Assembly (NCBI GenBank): GCA_003156715.1
Contig: PMHO01000022.1
Location: forward strand, 1-55,413
Direction: 5' to 3'
Source of the DNA: Candidatus Tityobacter terrigena
Lineage (GTDB): Bacteria; Vulcanimicrobiota; Vulcanimicrobiia; Vulcanimicrobiales; Vulcanimicrobiaceae
DNA: 55,413 bases
The notes below the pieces were generated by a model, which did no database searches, was not told the DNA's origin, and saw nothing but the letters and a program-made list of their open reading frames with translations. Position numbers and translations under genes: made by a program. Each line of letters begins with the position of its first letter. Position 1 is the first letter of the stretch. Positions 25,081 to 33,353 of this stretch are shown piece by piece.

Positions 25081-26879
25081 GCGGGCGCCTGCGCGCCGAA
25101 GCGCGCCTGCTCTGGGTGATCGCCGGCCTCGTCGTCTTGTTCGGCGTCGTGGCGGCCCGCGATGCGACGCTGCTGCAAGCCGGCACCTACGCGGCAATCT
25201 ATGCGGTCGCGGCAATCGGCCTCTCGATTCTGCTCGGCAACGTCGCGCAAATTTCCGTCGGACAAGCGGGCTTCTTCGGAATCGGCGCGTACACGCTCGG
25301 GTTCTTGATGACGGCGGCGACGTGGCCGGCTTGGATTCCGGTGTGGCTGGAGTTCTTGCTAGCGACGCTGCTCGGAACGCTGCTCGCCGCCGCTTTGGGG
25401 CTGCTCCTGGGCTTTATCGCTCTGCGTTTTCGGGGCCACTACCTGGCGATGGCAACGCTTGCTTTCGGCTTGATCGCGGTCGGCCTATTTCGGGAAAGCA
25501 AAGCGCTCGGCGGCGCCAGCGGCCTGGACAATATTCCGTTCGCGCAGTTCGGATCGCTTTCCATCAGCGGGGGCGCTGCCTTTTGGTACGCTTGGGGAAT
25601 GGTCGCCGTGGTCGTGTTCCTGACGGCCAACATGCTGCGGGGGCGTACGGGGCGCGCTTTCGAAGCGCTTCGCAACGACGAGCTCGCGGCCGAAGTGCTG
25701 GGCGTACCGACGCGCCGTGCGAAGATCGTGGCCTTCACGTTCGCGGGGGCTCTGGCCGGGCTAGCCGGCACCTTCTACAGTTCGTATCTGGGCGTCGTCG
25801 ACCCGAACGCGGTCGGCGTCTCGCTTTCGATCGATTTGCTGCTAATGGTCGTCGTGGGTGGTGCGGGCGGCGTCGCGGGAGCGATTCTCGGCGCCATGCT
25901 GATCGGCATCTCGAACATCTACGGTCACAACCTCGAGAACTGGCGCCCGGTCATCTACGGCGTTGCGGTCATTGCGATCGTCATTGCGTTCCCGCGCGGC
26001 CTGGCCGGCATCATCCTGCGCGGGCGCCCGCGTTCCTTGCCGCTTCTGCCATCGGCGCCGGACGCTGCGAGAGTTGCTGCCGGCCCGGCTACGCCGGCCC
26101 CGAACGAGGGTGCGACAGCGCCGCGCCTGGCAGTCGACAACGTCAGCAAACGTTTCGGCGGCCTGATCGCAGTCGACGGCGTCAGCTTTGCTCTGGAGAC
26201 CGGCCGCCTCACGTCGCTCATCGGCCCCAACGGCGCCGGGAAAACGACGCTCTTCAATTTGATCTGCGGGGTCGGCCGCGTCAGCTCCGGCCGTGTAACG
26301 ATCGCCGGTCGCGACGTCACCGGCTGGGAACCCCATCAAATCGCCGCGCTCGGCGTGGGCCGCTCTTTTCAAAACGCGCGGCTCTTCGGGGACATGACCG
26401 TACTCGAAAATGTCGTCGCCGGAGCGTACCGCCTCGAGCGCACGAACCTGGCGAGCGATCTGCTTGCGCTGCCGGCGTCACGGCGTAGTGGACGGCGCGC
26501 GCTCGACTGCGCGCGGGCGGTTCTCGAACGGCTCGACCTCACGCGGCTTGCAAATACGTACGCGCGCGATCTGGCCTTCGGCGATCGGCGGCGCGTCGAG
26601 CTGGCCCGCGCGCTGGCCGCGGATCCGCTGCTGATGCTGGTCGACGAGCCGGCGGCGGGCCTCAACGCCTCCGAACGGGCTCGCTTGCGGGAAGATCTAC
26701 TCGCCATCCGCGCGGACGGCGTTACCGTGCTGTTGATCGAGCACGACATGCGCTTGGTCATGCAGATTAGCGATCGGGTGATGGTGCTGGAATTCGGCCG
26801 GTTGATTGCCGACGGCGCCGCCGGGGCGGTCCGCGCGGATGCTCGCGTCGTCGCAGCGTATCTCGGGACGGCACACTGA
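25077..26879 (+). CDS. livM-livG: LivM-LivG fusion: permease plus ATPase in one polypeptide
   Basis: 600 aa. Residues 1 to about 316 are LivM (AAIGLSILLGNVAQISVGQA, ALRNDELAAEVLGVPTRRAK, VVVGGAGGVAGAILGAML). A Pro/Ala linker of about 30 residues follows, then LivG from about 347: Walker A IGPNGAGKTTLFN at about 382, Q-loop region VGRSFQNARLF, signature DLAFGDRRRVELARAL (a variant of LSxGxxR) and Walker B LLMLVDEPAAGLN. No frameshift or stop separates the halves, and an internal restart is not obvious. The fusion fixes permease to ATPase stoichiometry. TTGA overlap with livH upstream and 1-base overlap with livF downstream. Confidence 0.93.
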   Translation: MSGRLRAEARLLWVIAGLVVLFGVVAARDATLLQAGTYAAIYAVAAIGLSILLGNVAQISVGQAGFFGIGAYTLGFLMTAATWPAWIPVWLEFLLATLLGTLLAAALGLLLGFIALRFRGHYLAMATLAFGLIAVGLFRESKALGGASGLDNIPFAQFGSLSISGGAAFWYAWGMVAVVVFLTANMLRGRTGRAFEALRNDELAAEVLGVPTRRAKIVAFTFAGALAGLAGTFYSSYLGVVDPNAVGVSLSIDLLLMVVVGGAGGVAGAILGAMLIGISNIYGHNLENWRPVIYGVAVIAIVIAFPRGLAGIILRGRPRSLPLLPSAPDAARVAAGPATPAPNEGATAPRLAVDNVSKRFGGLIAVDGVSFALETGRLTSLIGPNGAGKTTLFNLICGVGRVSSGRVTIAGRDVTGWEPHQIAALGVGRSFQNARLFGDMTVLENVVAGAYRLERTNLASDLLALPASRRSGRRALDCARAVLERLDLTRLANTYARDLAFGDRRRVELARALAADPLLMLVDEPAAGLNASERARLREDLLAIRADGVTVLLIEHDMRLVMQISDRVMVLEFGRLIADGAAGAVRADARVVAAYLGTAH

Positions 26880-27613
26880 TGGCCGCCCTTCTCGAGCTGC
26901 GCGGGGTGCATGCGGGATACGGCCGGTTAGCGGTCCTGCACGGCGTTTCGATCGACGTACAGGCGGGCGAACTGGTTGCGGTCCTGGGACCAAACGGCGC
27001 CGGCAAATCGACGCTGTTGCGCACGATATCGCGTTTCGAGGCGACGCTGAGCGCGGGTTCGGTTCGCTTCGACGGCCGCGATTTGGCGGCGCGCACGCCC
27101 GAGGCGATCGTTCGCGATGGACTGCTGCACGTGCCCGAAGGGCGGCAGCTCTTCGCCGGGCTCTCGGTCGACGACAACCTGCGCCTTGGCGGCTACACGC
27201 GTCCGCGGGCCGGCCTAGAGCAGGCTGTTGCGGACACGTACGCGCGCTTCCCGATGCTTGCCGAGCGCCGCAGTCAGGAGGCCTTTTCCCTTTCCGGCGG
27301 CGAGCAGCAGATGCTGGCCATCGCCCGCGCTCTGATCGCGCGGCCGCGCCTGCTGATGCTCGACGAGCCCTCGACGGGTCTTGCGCCACAGATCGTCGAG
27401 GGCATCTTCGAACTCGTGCGCGACCTCAAGCGCGCCGGAACGGCCGTGCTGCTCGTCGAGCAAAATGCGTACCTGACGCTCAAGAACGCAGACCGGGCCT
27501 ACGTTCTAGAAAACGGCTCGATCGCGCTTGCCGGAAGCGCAGCAGAGCTCGCGCGCGACGAGCGGGTTCAAGCGATCTACTTAGGGGGCGCCGCCGACGA
27601 GGCGGGCGAGTAG
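26879..27613 (+). CDS. livF: ABC transporter ATPase LivF
   Basis: 244 aa. Second ATPase of the importer: Walker A LGPNGAGKSTLLRT, HVPEGRQLFAGLSVDDNL (LivF-type region), signature FSLSGGEQQMLAIARAL, Walker B LLMLDEPSTGLAP, switch His replaced in the typical LivF manner by LLVEQN. Starts inside the stop codon of the preceding fusion gene (TGATG), so the operon is livH-livMG-livF with livK divergent. Confidence 0.95.
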   Translation: MAALLELRGVHAGYGRLAVLHGVSIDVQAGELVAVLGPNGAGKSTLLRTISRFEATLSAGSVRFDGRDLAARTPEAIVRDGLLHVPEGRQLFAGLSVDDNLRLGGYTRPRAGLEQAVADTYARFPMLAERRSQEAFSLSGGEQQMLAIARALIARPRLLMLDEPSTGLAPQIVEGIFELVRDLKRAGTAVLLVEQNAYLTLKNADRAYVLENGSIALAGSAAELARDERVQAIYLGGAADEAGE

Positions 27614-27647
27614 AGGAATATCCGGGCTCGTGCGGCGAGGAGGCGGC

Positions 27648-27866
27648 ATGGCAGACGTTCAGATCAGTATCCGGCCCAACGGTCCCTACCTCGTCAAAGG
27701 CCCGGTGACGCTGCGCGACGCCGACGGCAATGAGTTCAGCCTGGAAGGCAAGGACGTCTTCGCTCTGTGCCGTTGCGGCGGTTCGACGACGAAGCCGTTC
27801 TGCGATGGCACGCACTCGACCATCGGGTTCCTGGCGGCCACGAGGGCCGTCGAAGAAACGCAGTAG
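27648..27866 (+). CDS. CDGSH iron-sulfur domain protein
   Basis: 72 aa from the ATG at 27648, which has GGAGG 4 bases upstream. N-terminal IRPNGPYLVKGPVTLRDADG and C-terminal ALCRCGGSTTKPFCDGTH match the CDGSH-type 2Fe-2S motif (C-x-C-xx-S/T-xxx-P-x-C-D-G-x-H, three Cys and one His). Small cytosolic redox or Fe-S carrier protein. Follows livF by 34 bases; probably reads through from the transporter operon. Confidence 0.9.
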   Translation: MADVQISIRPNGPYLVKGPVTLRDADGNEFSLEGKDVFALCRCGGSTTKPFCDGTHSTIGFLAATRAVEETQ

Positions 27867-27893
27867 CAGGCCGCGCCGGGCGCGCTGAAGGTG

Positions 27894-28829
27894 CTAGCGC
27901 AAATTGGGCTGGGGCCGGAGCGCTTGCGGCTCGAGAATGCCCAGAGCGTACAGGTCGGCAATGGGCTCTTCGAAACTGCAGCTTCCGAAAGCGTGGACGA
28001 ATTGCGCGCGCGCTTGGCCGACCTCGGCTGCGTCGGCACCGATTCCCGACCACGCAAAGCGCTCCGCCTCCAGCCGAAAAGAAGCGGCGTTCTCGTCGGC
28101 GACCAGGCGCTCGAGCGTCGTTCGGTCCAGACCTCGCGCGCAAGCCAACACCGCCCCGCCGATGACGTTGAGGAAGCCGTGCATTGGAAAGCCGGCCTCT
28201 TCGTTGAAGCCGCGCACCGGATGGTGCAAGCCGGCCGTCGCCTTGAACGGCACGCGCAAACGGTTCGCTTCCCAAAGGAACGCGGCGACGACGCCCGGCG
28301 CCGGCGCCGCGTCGGCAGTTAAGCCCCCGCACCGCAACTTCGCGCACGCCTCGTAGCCTCTTTCGCGCATGCGCGCCAAAGCCGCAAGCGCCGGCGCGAG
28401 GCCTTCCGTGTCGCGCGCGTCGAGTTCGACGTATGCCGGTAGATCGCGCGAGAAACCCGCCGCATGCGCGGCCTCGAACAAAGCGCGTAATCGTTCGTCC
28501 GGCGTCGCTCCCGGGAGGCTTGCGAAGCGGCATTCGAACGCCTCGAGCGCGAGCACGGAGGGCGCATCGCGGGTAACCGCGAGATGCGCCAAGCTCTCGA
28601 CCCCGTCGAGCACAAAGCTCGTGCTCAACGGATGCGGCGCGCTCTCGAGGCGCTGCATCAACTCTCCGGCTCGTGCGGCCGGCGCGATGAAGCGGCCGAT
28701 CATCCAGTACTCGGGGCTCGCCTCGTAGCGCTCGTGTGCGGCCAGCGCGTCGATCATCGACAGTTGCGCCGGCGGAAAAAGCCCGGCGTCGTCGATCGAC
28801 TCGGCCAAAAACGCCGATAGCGCGCTCAC
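27894..28829 (-). CDS. Conserved hypothetical protein, TIM-barrel-like
   Basis: 311 aa from a GTG at 28829; the frame is open further upstream but that part reads as antisense of the exonuclease gene. Segments EYWMIGRFIAPAARAGELM, LPAYVELDARDTE, CAKLRCGGLTADAAPAPGVV, RVPFKATAGLHHPVRGFNEE and PMHGFLNVIGGAVLA form a pattern seen in uncharacterised actinobacterial proteins. The Lys and paired His in FKATAGLHH resemble an active site. Alternating helix/strand character suggests an alpha/beta barrel. Substrate unknown. Divergent from the exonuclease gene. Confidence 0.65.
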   Translation of the reverse strand: MSALSAFLAESIDDAGLFPPAQLSMIDALAAHERYEASPEYWMIGRFIAPAARAGELMQRLESAPHPLSTSFVLDGVESLAHLAVTRDAPSVLALEAFECRFASLPGATPDERLRALFEAAHAAGFSRDLPAYVELDARDTEGLAPALAALARMRERGYEACAKLRCGGLTADAAPAPGVVAAFLWEANRLRVPFKATAGLHHPVRGFNEEAGFPMHGFLNVIGGAVLACARGLDRTTLERLVADENAASFRLEAERFAWSGIGADAAEVGQARAQFVHAFGSCSFEEPIADLYALGILEPQALRPQPNLR

Positions 28830-28943
28830 GGACAGGTAGTGCCGGGAAGGTTCCCGCTTCTCCTGGGGATCGGACCGCCGCTTCGTGACCCCTTTGCAGG
28901 CGACCCAAAGGGCTCGCGCACCGTGTCCGGCTAAGAAGGGCGT

Positions 28944-29573
28944 ATCGAAAACCAAGGCCCAGCTCCCGAACTCTACGTTTCCACCGACATTGAAGCCAAC
29001 GGTCCGTGCCCCGGGCTGTTTTCCATGTTGAGCTTCGGCATGGCCGCTTTTACGGTCGATAAGCAACTGGTCGGAACGTTCGCGCGCAACCTCGAGCTGC
29101 TGCCGGGCGCGGGGATCGACGAGCGCACCATGCAGTGGTGGGCGCAGCCCGAGAACGTCGCATCCTTCCACCGGTCGCGCGAAGGGCTCGTATCGACGCG
29201 CGCGGCGATGGTCGATTGCAAGGGCTGGCTCGACGAGATGCGCCGGTATGGAAGGCCGATCGTTTGCGGCGCGCCGAGCGGATTCGATTTCACGTTTATC
29301 TACTACTACTTCCAGCGCGAACTCGGTGAGAGCCCGGTTGGTTTTGCGAGCCTCGACCTTCGCAGCTACGCCGCGGCCGTCATGAAGCGGCAATACCGGC
29401 AAGTCGGGAAGCGGCAGCTCCCAGCGAACTGGATCGATCAAGGCTTGCCGCATACCCACGTCGCGCTCGACGATGCGATCGAGCAAGGCTGCATCCTCAT
29501 CAACATGATTCGCGCCAACTTGGGCCTGCCGTCGATCGGCACGTTCGTCGACCTGCGGCAGCGGGTAGCGTAA
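28944..29573 (+). CDS. DEDDh-type 3'-5' exonuclease, apparent ATC start
   Basis: 209 aa if started at ATC 28944. The frame has no ATG, GTG or TTG before the ATG at 29025, and that ATG lies after the first catalytic motif. Exo I is YVSTDIEANGP (Asp15, Glu17), Exo II is CGAPSGFDFTFIYYYF, and Exo III is LPHTHVALDDAIEQG, so all four acidic residues and the His of a DnaQ-like nuclease are present only with the longer form. AAGAAGGG precedes the ATC closely. Homologues begin only a few residues before YVSTD. Likely acts on RNA or DNA 3' ends; partner unknown. Confidence 0.8.
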   Translation: MENQGPAPELYVSTDIEANGPCPGLFSMLSFGMAAFTVDKQLVGTFARNLELLPGAGIDERTMQWWAQPENVASFHRSREGLVSTRAAMVDCKGWLDEMRRYGRPIVCGAPSGFDFTFIYYYFQRELGESPVGFASLDLRSYAAAVMKRQYRQVGKRQLPANWIDQGLPHTHVALDDAIEQGCILINMIRANLGLPSIGTFVDLRQRVA

Positions 29574-29652
29574 CGACCGCGCGACGCGGGAAGCGGGGGC
29601 GCCTACCGCCAAGCCCTTAGTGAGGACCGCTCACGGCGGCGGAGGGATTTCG

Positions 29653-30768
29653 TTGGCTACCCAAATCAGCGACCGGTATGCGGCGCTCCAGGAACTTGAC
29701 TGGGATCACCTGCACTTCTATGTCGGCAATGCCAAGCAGGCAGCGCATTATTATGCGACGGCCTTCGGTTTCACGATCGCCGGCTACGCTGGCCCTGAGA
29801 CGGGAAGAAGCGGCAGCGCCTCATACCTTCTCGTACAGAACCAACTACGTTTCGTGTTGACGAGCGCGCTCGGCCCCGACGGTGCGATCGCTCAGCACGT
29901 CGCCTTGCACGGCGATGGCATACGCGACGTCGCGCTGTCCGTCCCGGACGCGCGCGCCGCATTCGCCACGGCCGTTGAAAACGGTGCGCACGCCATCGCG
30001 CAGCCCGCCGAAAGCAGCGACGAGCACGGCACGGCGATCCTCGCAACGGTCGGCTCGTACGGTGACACGGTTCATACCTTCGTCGAGCGCGCCGGCTATC
30101 GCGGCGTGTTCCTGCCGGGCTTCGTTCCGCTCGCTCGGGAACCGGCGGCGCCCAGCCGGCCTGACCTACGCGCCATCGATCACGTCGTCGGCAACGTCGG
30201 CTGGAACGAGATGGACTGGTGGGCCCAGTACTATTCGAAGGCCTTCGGTTTCACTCAGCTGGTTTCGTTTGACGACAACGACATCTCGACCGAGTTTACG
30301 GCGCTTCGTTCAAAGGTCGTCTCCGACGCGCGGCGGCGCGTCAAGTTTCCGATCAACGAGCCGGCCGAAGGCCGCAAGAAGTCACAGATCGAGGAGTTCC
30401 TGGATTTCTATCACGGTGCGGGCGTGCAGCACGTGGCAATCGCGACCGACGACATTTTGAAGACGGTCCAAGCGCTGCGCGACAACGGCGTGCAGTTTCT
30501 CGAGACGCCTTCCTCATACTACGATGCACTCGAAGCGCGCGTCGGACGCATCGATGAAGCAACCGGCGTCCTGCGCGATCTGAGCATCCTGGTCGACAAA
30601 GACGACCAGGGATACATGCTGCAGATTTTCACCAAACCGCTGCAAGACCGCCCGACGGTCTTTTTCGAAATCATCCAACGGCGCGGGAGCATGTCGTTCG
30701 GCAAAGGCAACTTCAAAGCGCTTTTCGTCGCGATCGAAGAGGAGCAAGGGAAGCGCGGCAACCTTTGA
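29653..30768 (+). CDS. hpd: 4-hydroxyphenylpyruvate dioxygenase
   Basis: 371 aa from a TTG at 29653 with GGAGGG 6 bases upstream. Non-haem Fe(II) enzyme converting 4-hydroxyphenylpyruvate to homogentisate in tyrosine breakdown. Two vicinal-oxygen-chelate halves. Iron ligands fit AIDHVVGNV (first His), GVQHVAIATDD (second His) and VFFEIIQRRG (Glu). The C-terminal GKGNFKALFVAIEEEQ motif that caps the active site is intact. No other tyrosine-degradation genes are in the window. Confidence 0.95.
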   Translation: MATQISDRYAALQELDWDHLHFYVGNAKQAAHYYATAFGFTIAGYAGPETGRSGSASYLLVQNQLRFVLTSALGPDGAIAQHVALHGDGIRDVALSVPDARAAFATAVENGAHAIAQPAESSDEHGTAILATVGSYGDTVHTFVERAGYRGVFLPGFVPLAREPAAPSRPDLRAIDHVVGNVGWNEMDWWAQYYSKAFGFTQLVSFDDNDISTEFTALRSKVVSDARRRVKFPINEPAEGRKKSQIEEFLDFYHGAGVQHVAIATDDILKTVQALRDNGVQFLETPSSYYDALEARVGRIDEATGVLRDLSILVDKDDQGYMLQIFTKPLQDRPTVFFEIIQRRGSMSFGKGNFKALFVAIEEEQGKRGNL

Positions 30769-30912
30769 TCTAGCCCGCCGCCGGCAACTGCGACCTCGAT
30801 CACAGGCGGCAATCCAAACGTCATTTGAATCGGTTGTGACGACGGTCGCACCCGCGCTCGAAATGGGGCTCGGACCCATAATTCCGATGCTGGCTTTCCG
30901 ATATTCCATGCA

Positions 30913-31419
30913 ATGCTACTCGCAACGGTGGACCTCGGATTCCCTGACGGCATCTCGCATCCGCAGGTCGTTCCGTTGACGGGCCGCCCGGCCGTTCGGC
31001 GCAGCGCGGGCGCCGATTGGAATGACCTTGCCGCCCATCAGATCTGGACCGACGTGCAAGCGATGCTGCGCGACGTCAACGCCCCGCGCCAAGCGCAGGG
31101 GCTAACCACCTTGGTGCTCGATCCGCGCTTGTGCGAGCTGGCCCGCGCCCACGCCCTCGACATGGTCGCACGAAGTTACTTCAGCCACGATTCGCCCGAA
31201 GGCTTGTCGCCGTTCGATCGCATGGAGCGCGCCGGCGTTCGCTATCAGTACGCGGGCGAGAACATGGCCCTGGACCAGGACGAGAGCCACGCCTCGCGCG
31301 CGCTATGGAACTCGAGCGGACACCGCTCCAACATCCTCGAGCCGAACTACGGCAAGATCGGAATCGCCGCGGTGCGCAGTGGCGACTCCGAGATCTTCGT
31401 CGAGGACTTCAGCAACTAA
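30913..31419 (+). CDS. CAP (SCP/PR1)-domain protein, YkwD-like
   Basis: 168 aa. CAP fold signatures: LARAHALDMVARSYFSHDSP, RYQYAGENMALDQ and LWNSSGHRSNILEPNYG, including the conserved His and Glu of the cleft. Such proteins are normally secreted, yet no signal peptide follows the only available ATG and no upstream start codon is in frame, so either export is non-classical or the 5' end is altered. Function of bacterial YkwD-like CAP proteins is unsettled. Confidence 0.8.
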   Translation: MLLATVDLGFPDGISHPQVVPLTGRPAVRRSAGADWNDLAAHQIWTDVQAMLRDVNAPRQAQGLTTLVLDPRLCELARAHALDMVARSYFSHDSPEGLSPFDRMERAGVRYQYAGENMALDQDESHASRALWNSSGHRSNILEPNYGKIGIAAVRSGDSEIFVEDFSN

Positions 31420-31443
31420 CCGATCCCTAGGAAGGGCTCGCCG

Positions 31444-31908
31444 TCAGCAGGGGGGCGGTTGCGGCGCCTCTTTGGCCAGCTCCGCGGCGTAGCCGGGAGG
31501 CAGCGTCACGCTCTTGAACCCGCCGTCTACGCTGCCGCGCATCGCTTTTCCCGAATAGCCGGTTGGATGAACGTGCGCGCGCACGACGACCGTTCGCGAT
31601 GCGTCGACCGGGACGGGGCCGCCGTCGCGGGTAAAGGGCTGTTCGTCGGCGTGATCGTGCAGCAAGACGCGGCGATACAGCAGCTTTCCGTCCTCGCTCA
31701 TGACTTCCCACCAGTCGGCGTAGTGGTCGCACCCGGTATCGTTGCTGCGGATCGTCACGCTGAAGGTGTATGCGTTCGCCGCGCGGTCGGCTTGCACGGC
31801 GGTGACCGCCGCATCGCGGTCTGCTCCCGAACTGCTTTGGGCGCCGGCCCCGCCTGCGTTCATTGCGAGCAGCACGAACGCAAGGATCGCCCTCGCCACA
31901 GGACGCAC
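31444..31908 (-). CDS. Secreted hypothetical protein
   Basis: 154 aa from a GTG at 31908, chosen because a signal peptide starts there (RPVARAILAFVLLAMNAGGA). The mature domain has a beta-rich pattern, FSVTIRSNDTGCDHYADWWE, LYRRVLLHDHADEQPF and TVVVRAHVHPTGYSGKAMRG, and ends with a Pro/Cys tail. It resembles an Ig-like or transthyretin-like secreted domain. It begins 4 bases after the stop of the dehydrogenase gene and is probably cotranscribed. No family name recognised. Confidence 0.65.
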   Translation of the reverse strand: MRPVARAILAFVLLAMNAGGAGAQSSSGADRDAAVTAVQADRAANAYTFSVTIRSNDTGCDHYADWWEVMSEDGKLLYRRVLLHDHADEQPFTRDGGPVPVDASRTVVVRAHVHPTGYSGKAMRGSVDGGFKSVTLPPGYAAELAKEAPQPPPC

Positions 31909-31912
31909 GGCA

Positions 31913-32776
31913 TTACGCTCGCACTGGGACCGCGTCGGCCCCGAGAACGGCGAGGTCACGGTCGCCGTAGCCGCGCTCGATCGTCTCGTCCATCCATCTC
32001 GCAATCGCCGGCAGAACGTGCAGCTCGACGTCGCCTGCCTGCGCCGTTTCGAGCATCAAACGTGCGTCTTTGCGGGCCATCGTAAGGTCGAACGACGAGC
32101 TGAAATCGCCCTCGGCGATCTTCTTCCCGCGAAAGTCGATCGTGGCGGCAGGTTTGAAGTGCGAGAACAACTCGAACGCTTCGCGGGGCGGCAAGTCGAC
32201 GCTGCGCGTCAGCGCGAAACCATCCGCGAGCCCGGCCGTGATGAAGAAAATCATCTGATTGCCAAACAGCTTGAGAGCGGCAGCCTTGTCGGTCCGCTCG
32301 CCGACATACCACAGATCGGCCGTCATCGCGGCCAAGAAGCTGCGCGCGCGCTCGAAACGCTCCGCCGGCCCGGAGCACAGCATGATGCCCTTCCCTTCGC
32401 GCGTCATTTGCGGCGACATGAAGACCGGCGCGTGCAAGAAGGCGATGCTCTCGCGCTCGCAGCGCTCGAAGCGAGCGGCCGTCGGCCGCGGCGCGACGGT
32501 CGTGTGATCGATGACGATCGCGCTCGGCGCGATCGCGCTCGCGATCCGGTCCAGCAACGCGTCGACCGCTGCGTCGTCCGAGAGCATGATGTGAATTCGA
32601 TCGGCGCCGCGCGCGGCTTCGCTGGGATCGGCAAAGCCGGTCGCGCCAAGCGCCTCGAGGAGTCGGGTCTTTTCGGGCGTACGGTTCCAGACGGCGACGC
32701 GCTCGCCGCGGCGCAAGAGCGCCTCGACGAAACCGCTGCCCATCATCCCCGTTCCAAACCATGCGATTTTTGCCAT
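31913..32776 (-). CDS. Beta-hydroxyacid dehydrogenase (3-hydroxyisobutyrate dehydrogenase-like)
   Basis: 287 aa from the ATG at 32776. Rossmann motif IAWFGTGMMGSGFVEALL, the conserved NRTPEKTRLLEALG, substrate-binding FLHAPVFMSPQMTREGK (a departure from the usual DAPVSGG) and catalytic LKLFGNQMIFFITA with Lys and Asn. Expected to oxidise a beta-hydroxyacid with NAD(P). The altered substrate loop means specificity should not be assumed to be 3-hydroxyisobutyrate; glyoxylate/succinic-semialdehyde-reductase-like members are alternatives. Confidence 0.85.
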   Translation of the reverse strand: MAKIAWFGTGMMGSGFVEALLRRGERVAVWNRTPEKTRLLEALGATGFADPSEAARGADRIHIMLSDDAAVDALLDRIASAIAPSAIVIDHTTVAPRPTAARFERCERESIAFLHAPVFMSPQMTREGKGIMLCSGPAERFERARSFLAAMTADLWYVGERTDKAAALKLFGNQMIFFITAGLADGFALTRSVDLPPREAFELFSHFKPAATIDFRGKKIAEGDFSSSFDLTMARKDARLMLETAQAGDVELHVLPAIARWMDETIERGYGDRDLAVLGADAVPVRA

Positions 32777-32816
32777 GCGCTTTGTTTCCCCGCGGGCAGG
32801 CAATTCTCTGCGTGCT

Positions 32817-33347
32817 CTATGGCGGCTCGTCGAGCAGGATCGGCGTGCGGCGCGGGCGCGGGATGCCGGATGGTGAAGTCGCGGCCGCAGGCGGCCGCAG
32901 CGTGGCGCTTGGGTTCGGGGCCGGCGCTCGCGAGAAGGGTCCGGAGAAGGGCGTCATGCTTTCGATCGGCGCCGCCGGAGGCAGCCGGATTTCGAGAAGG
33001 TGAGCCGGTGCCTGATAGCTGACGGCCGCACCGAGCGAGCGCGCGAGCGCTGCGAGCGGGATAATTGGTTGGCCGTCGCGCAGGTACGGTGCGATGGGCA
33101 ACGCTTCGGCCGATGCGCCGGAACGGGCCAGCGACGAGCCAAGGACGATCGTGAACACCTTTCCGTCACGTTCGAACGTGATGCGCCCCGCCGCTTGGTC
33201 CGAATCGACCCGACGGGCGATCAGCAGCGCGTACGGATCGAGCGGGGCTGCGACCGTCCCGGCCACGAGTACGGCCGGTATCGATGCGGTGACCGGCTTT
33301 CCATCGATGAGCACCGTGACCACGGGCGGCGTCAGGACGGCCGGCAC
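32817..33347 (-). CDS. Copper-amine-oxidase-N-like domain protein
   Basis: 176 aa. VVTVLIDGKPVTASIPAVLV, GRITFERDGKVFTIVLGS and YLRDGQPIIPLAALARSLGA follow the duplicated pattern of the copper amine oxidase N-terminal-like domain found in cell-envelope proteins. A Pro-rich C-terminal tail follows. No signal peptide is visible with the GTG start used, so export is uncertain. Divergent from the yihY gene, the two starts lying only 6 bases apart. Confidence 0.6.
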   Translation of the reverse strand: MPAVLTPPVVTVLIDGKPVTASIPAVLVAGTVAAPLDPYALLIARRVDSDQAAGRITFERDGKVFTIVLGSSLARSGASAEALPIAPYLRDGQPIIPLAALARSLGAAVSYQAPAHLLEIRLPPAAPIESMTPFSGPFSRAPAPNPSATLRPPAAATSPSGIPRPRRTPILLDEPP

Positions 33348-33353
33348 GTTGAC

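Noticed and set aside
24989-26488. 499-codon plus-strand frame inside the livM-livG region
   Set aside because: Same strand, wrong frame; the fusion permease/ATPase fully explains the sequence.
28830-29612. N-terminal extension of the 311-aa hypothetical protein
   Set aside because: Antisense to the exonuclease catalytic motifs; composition is that of a shadow frame.
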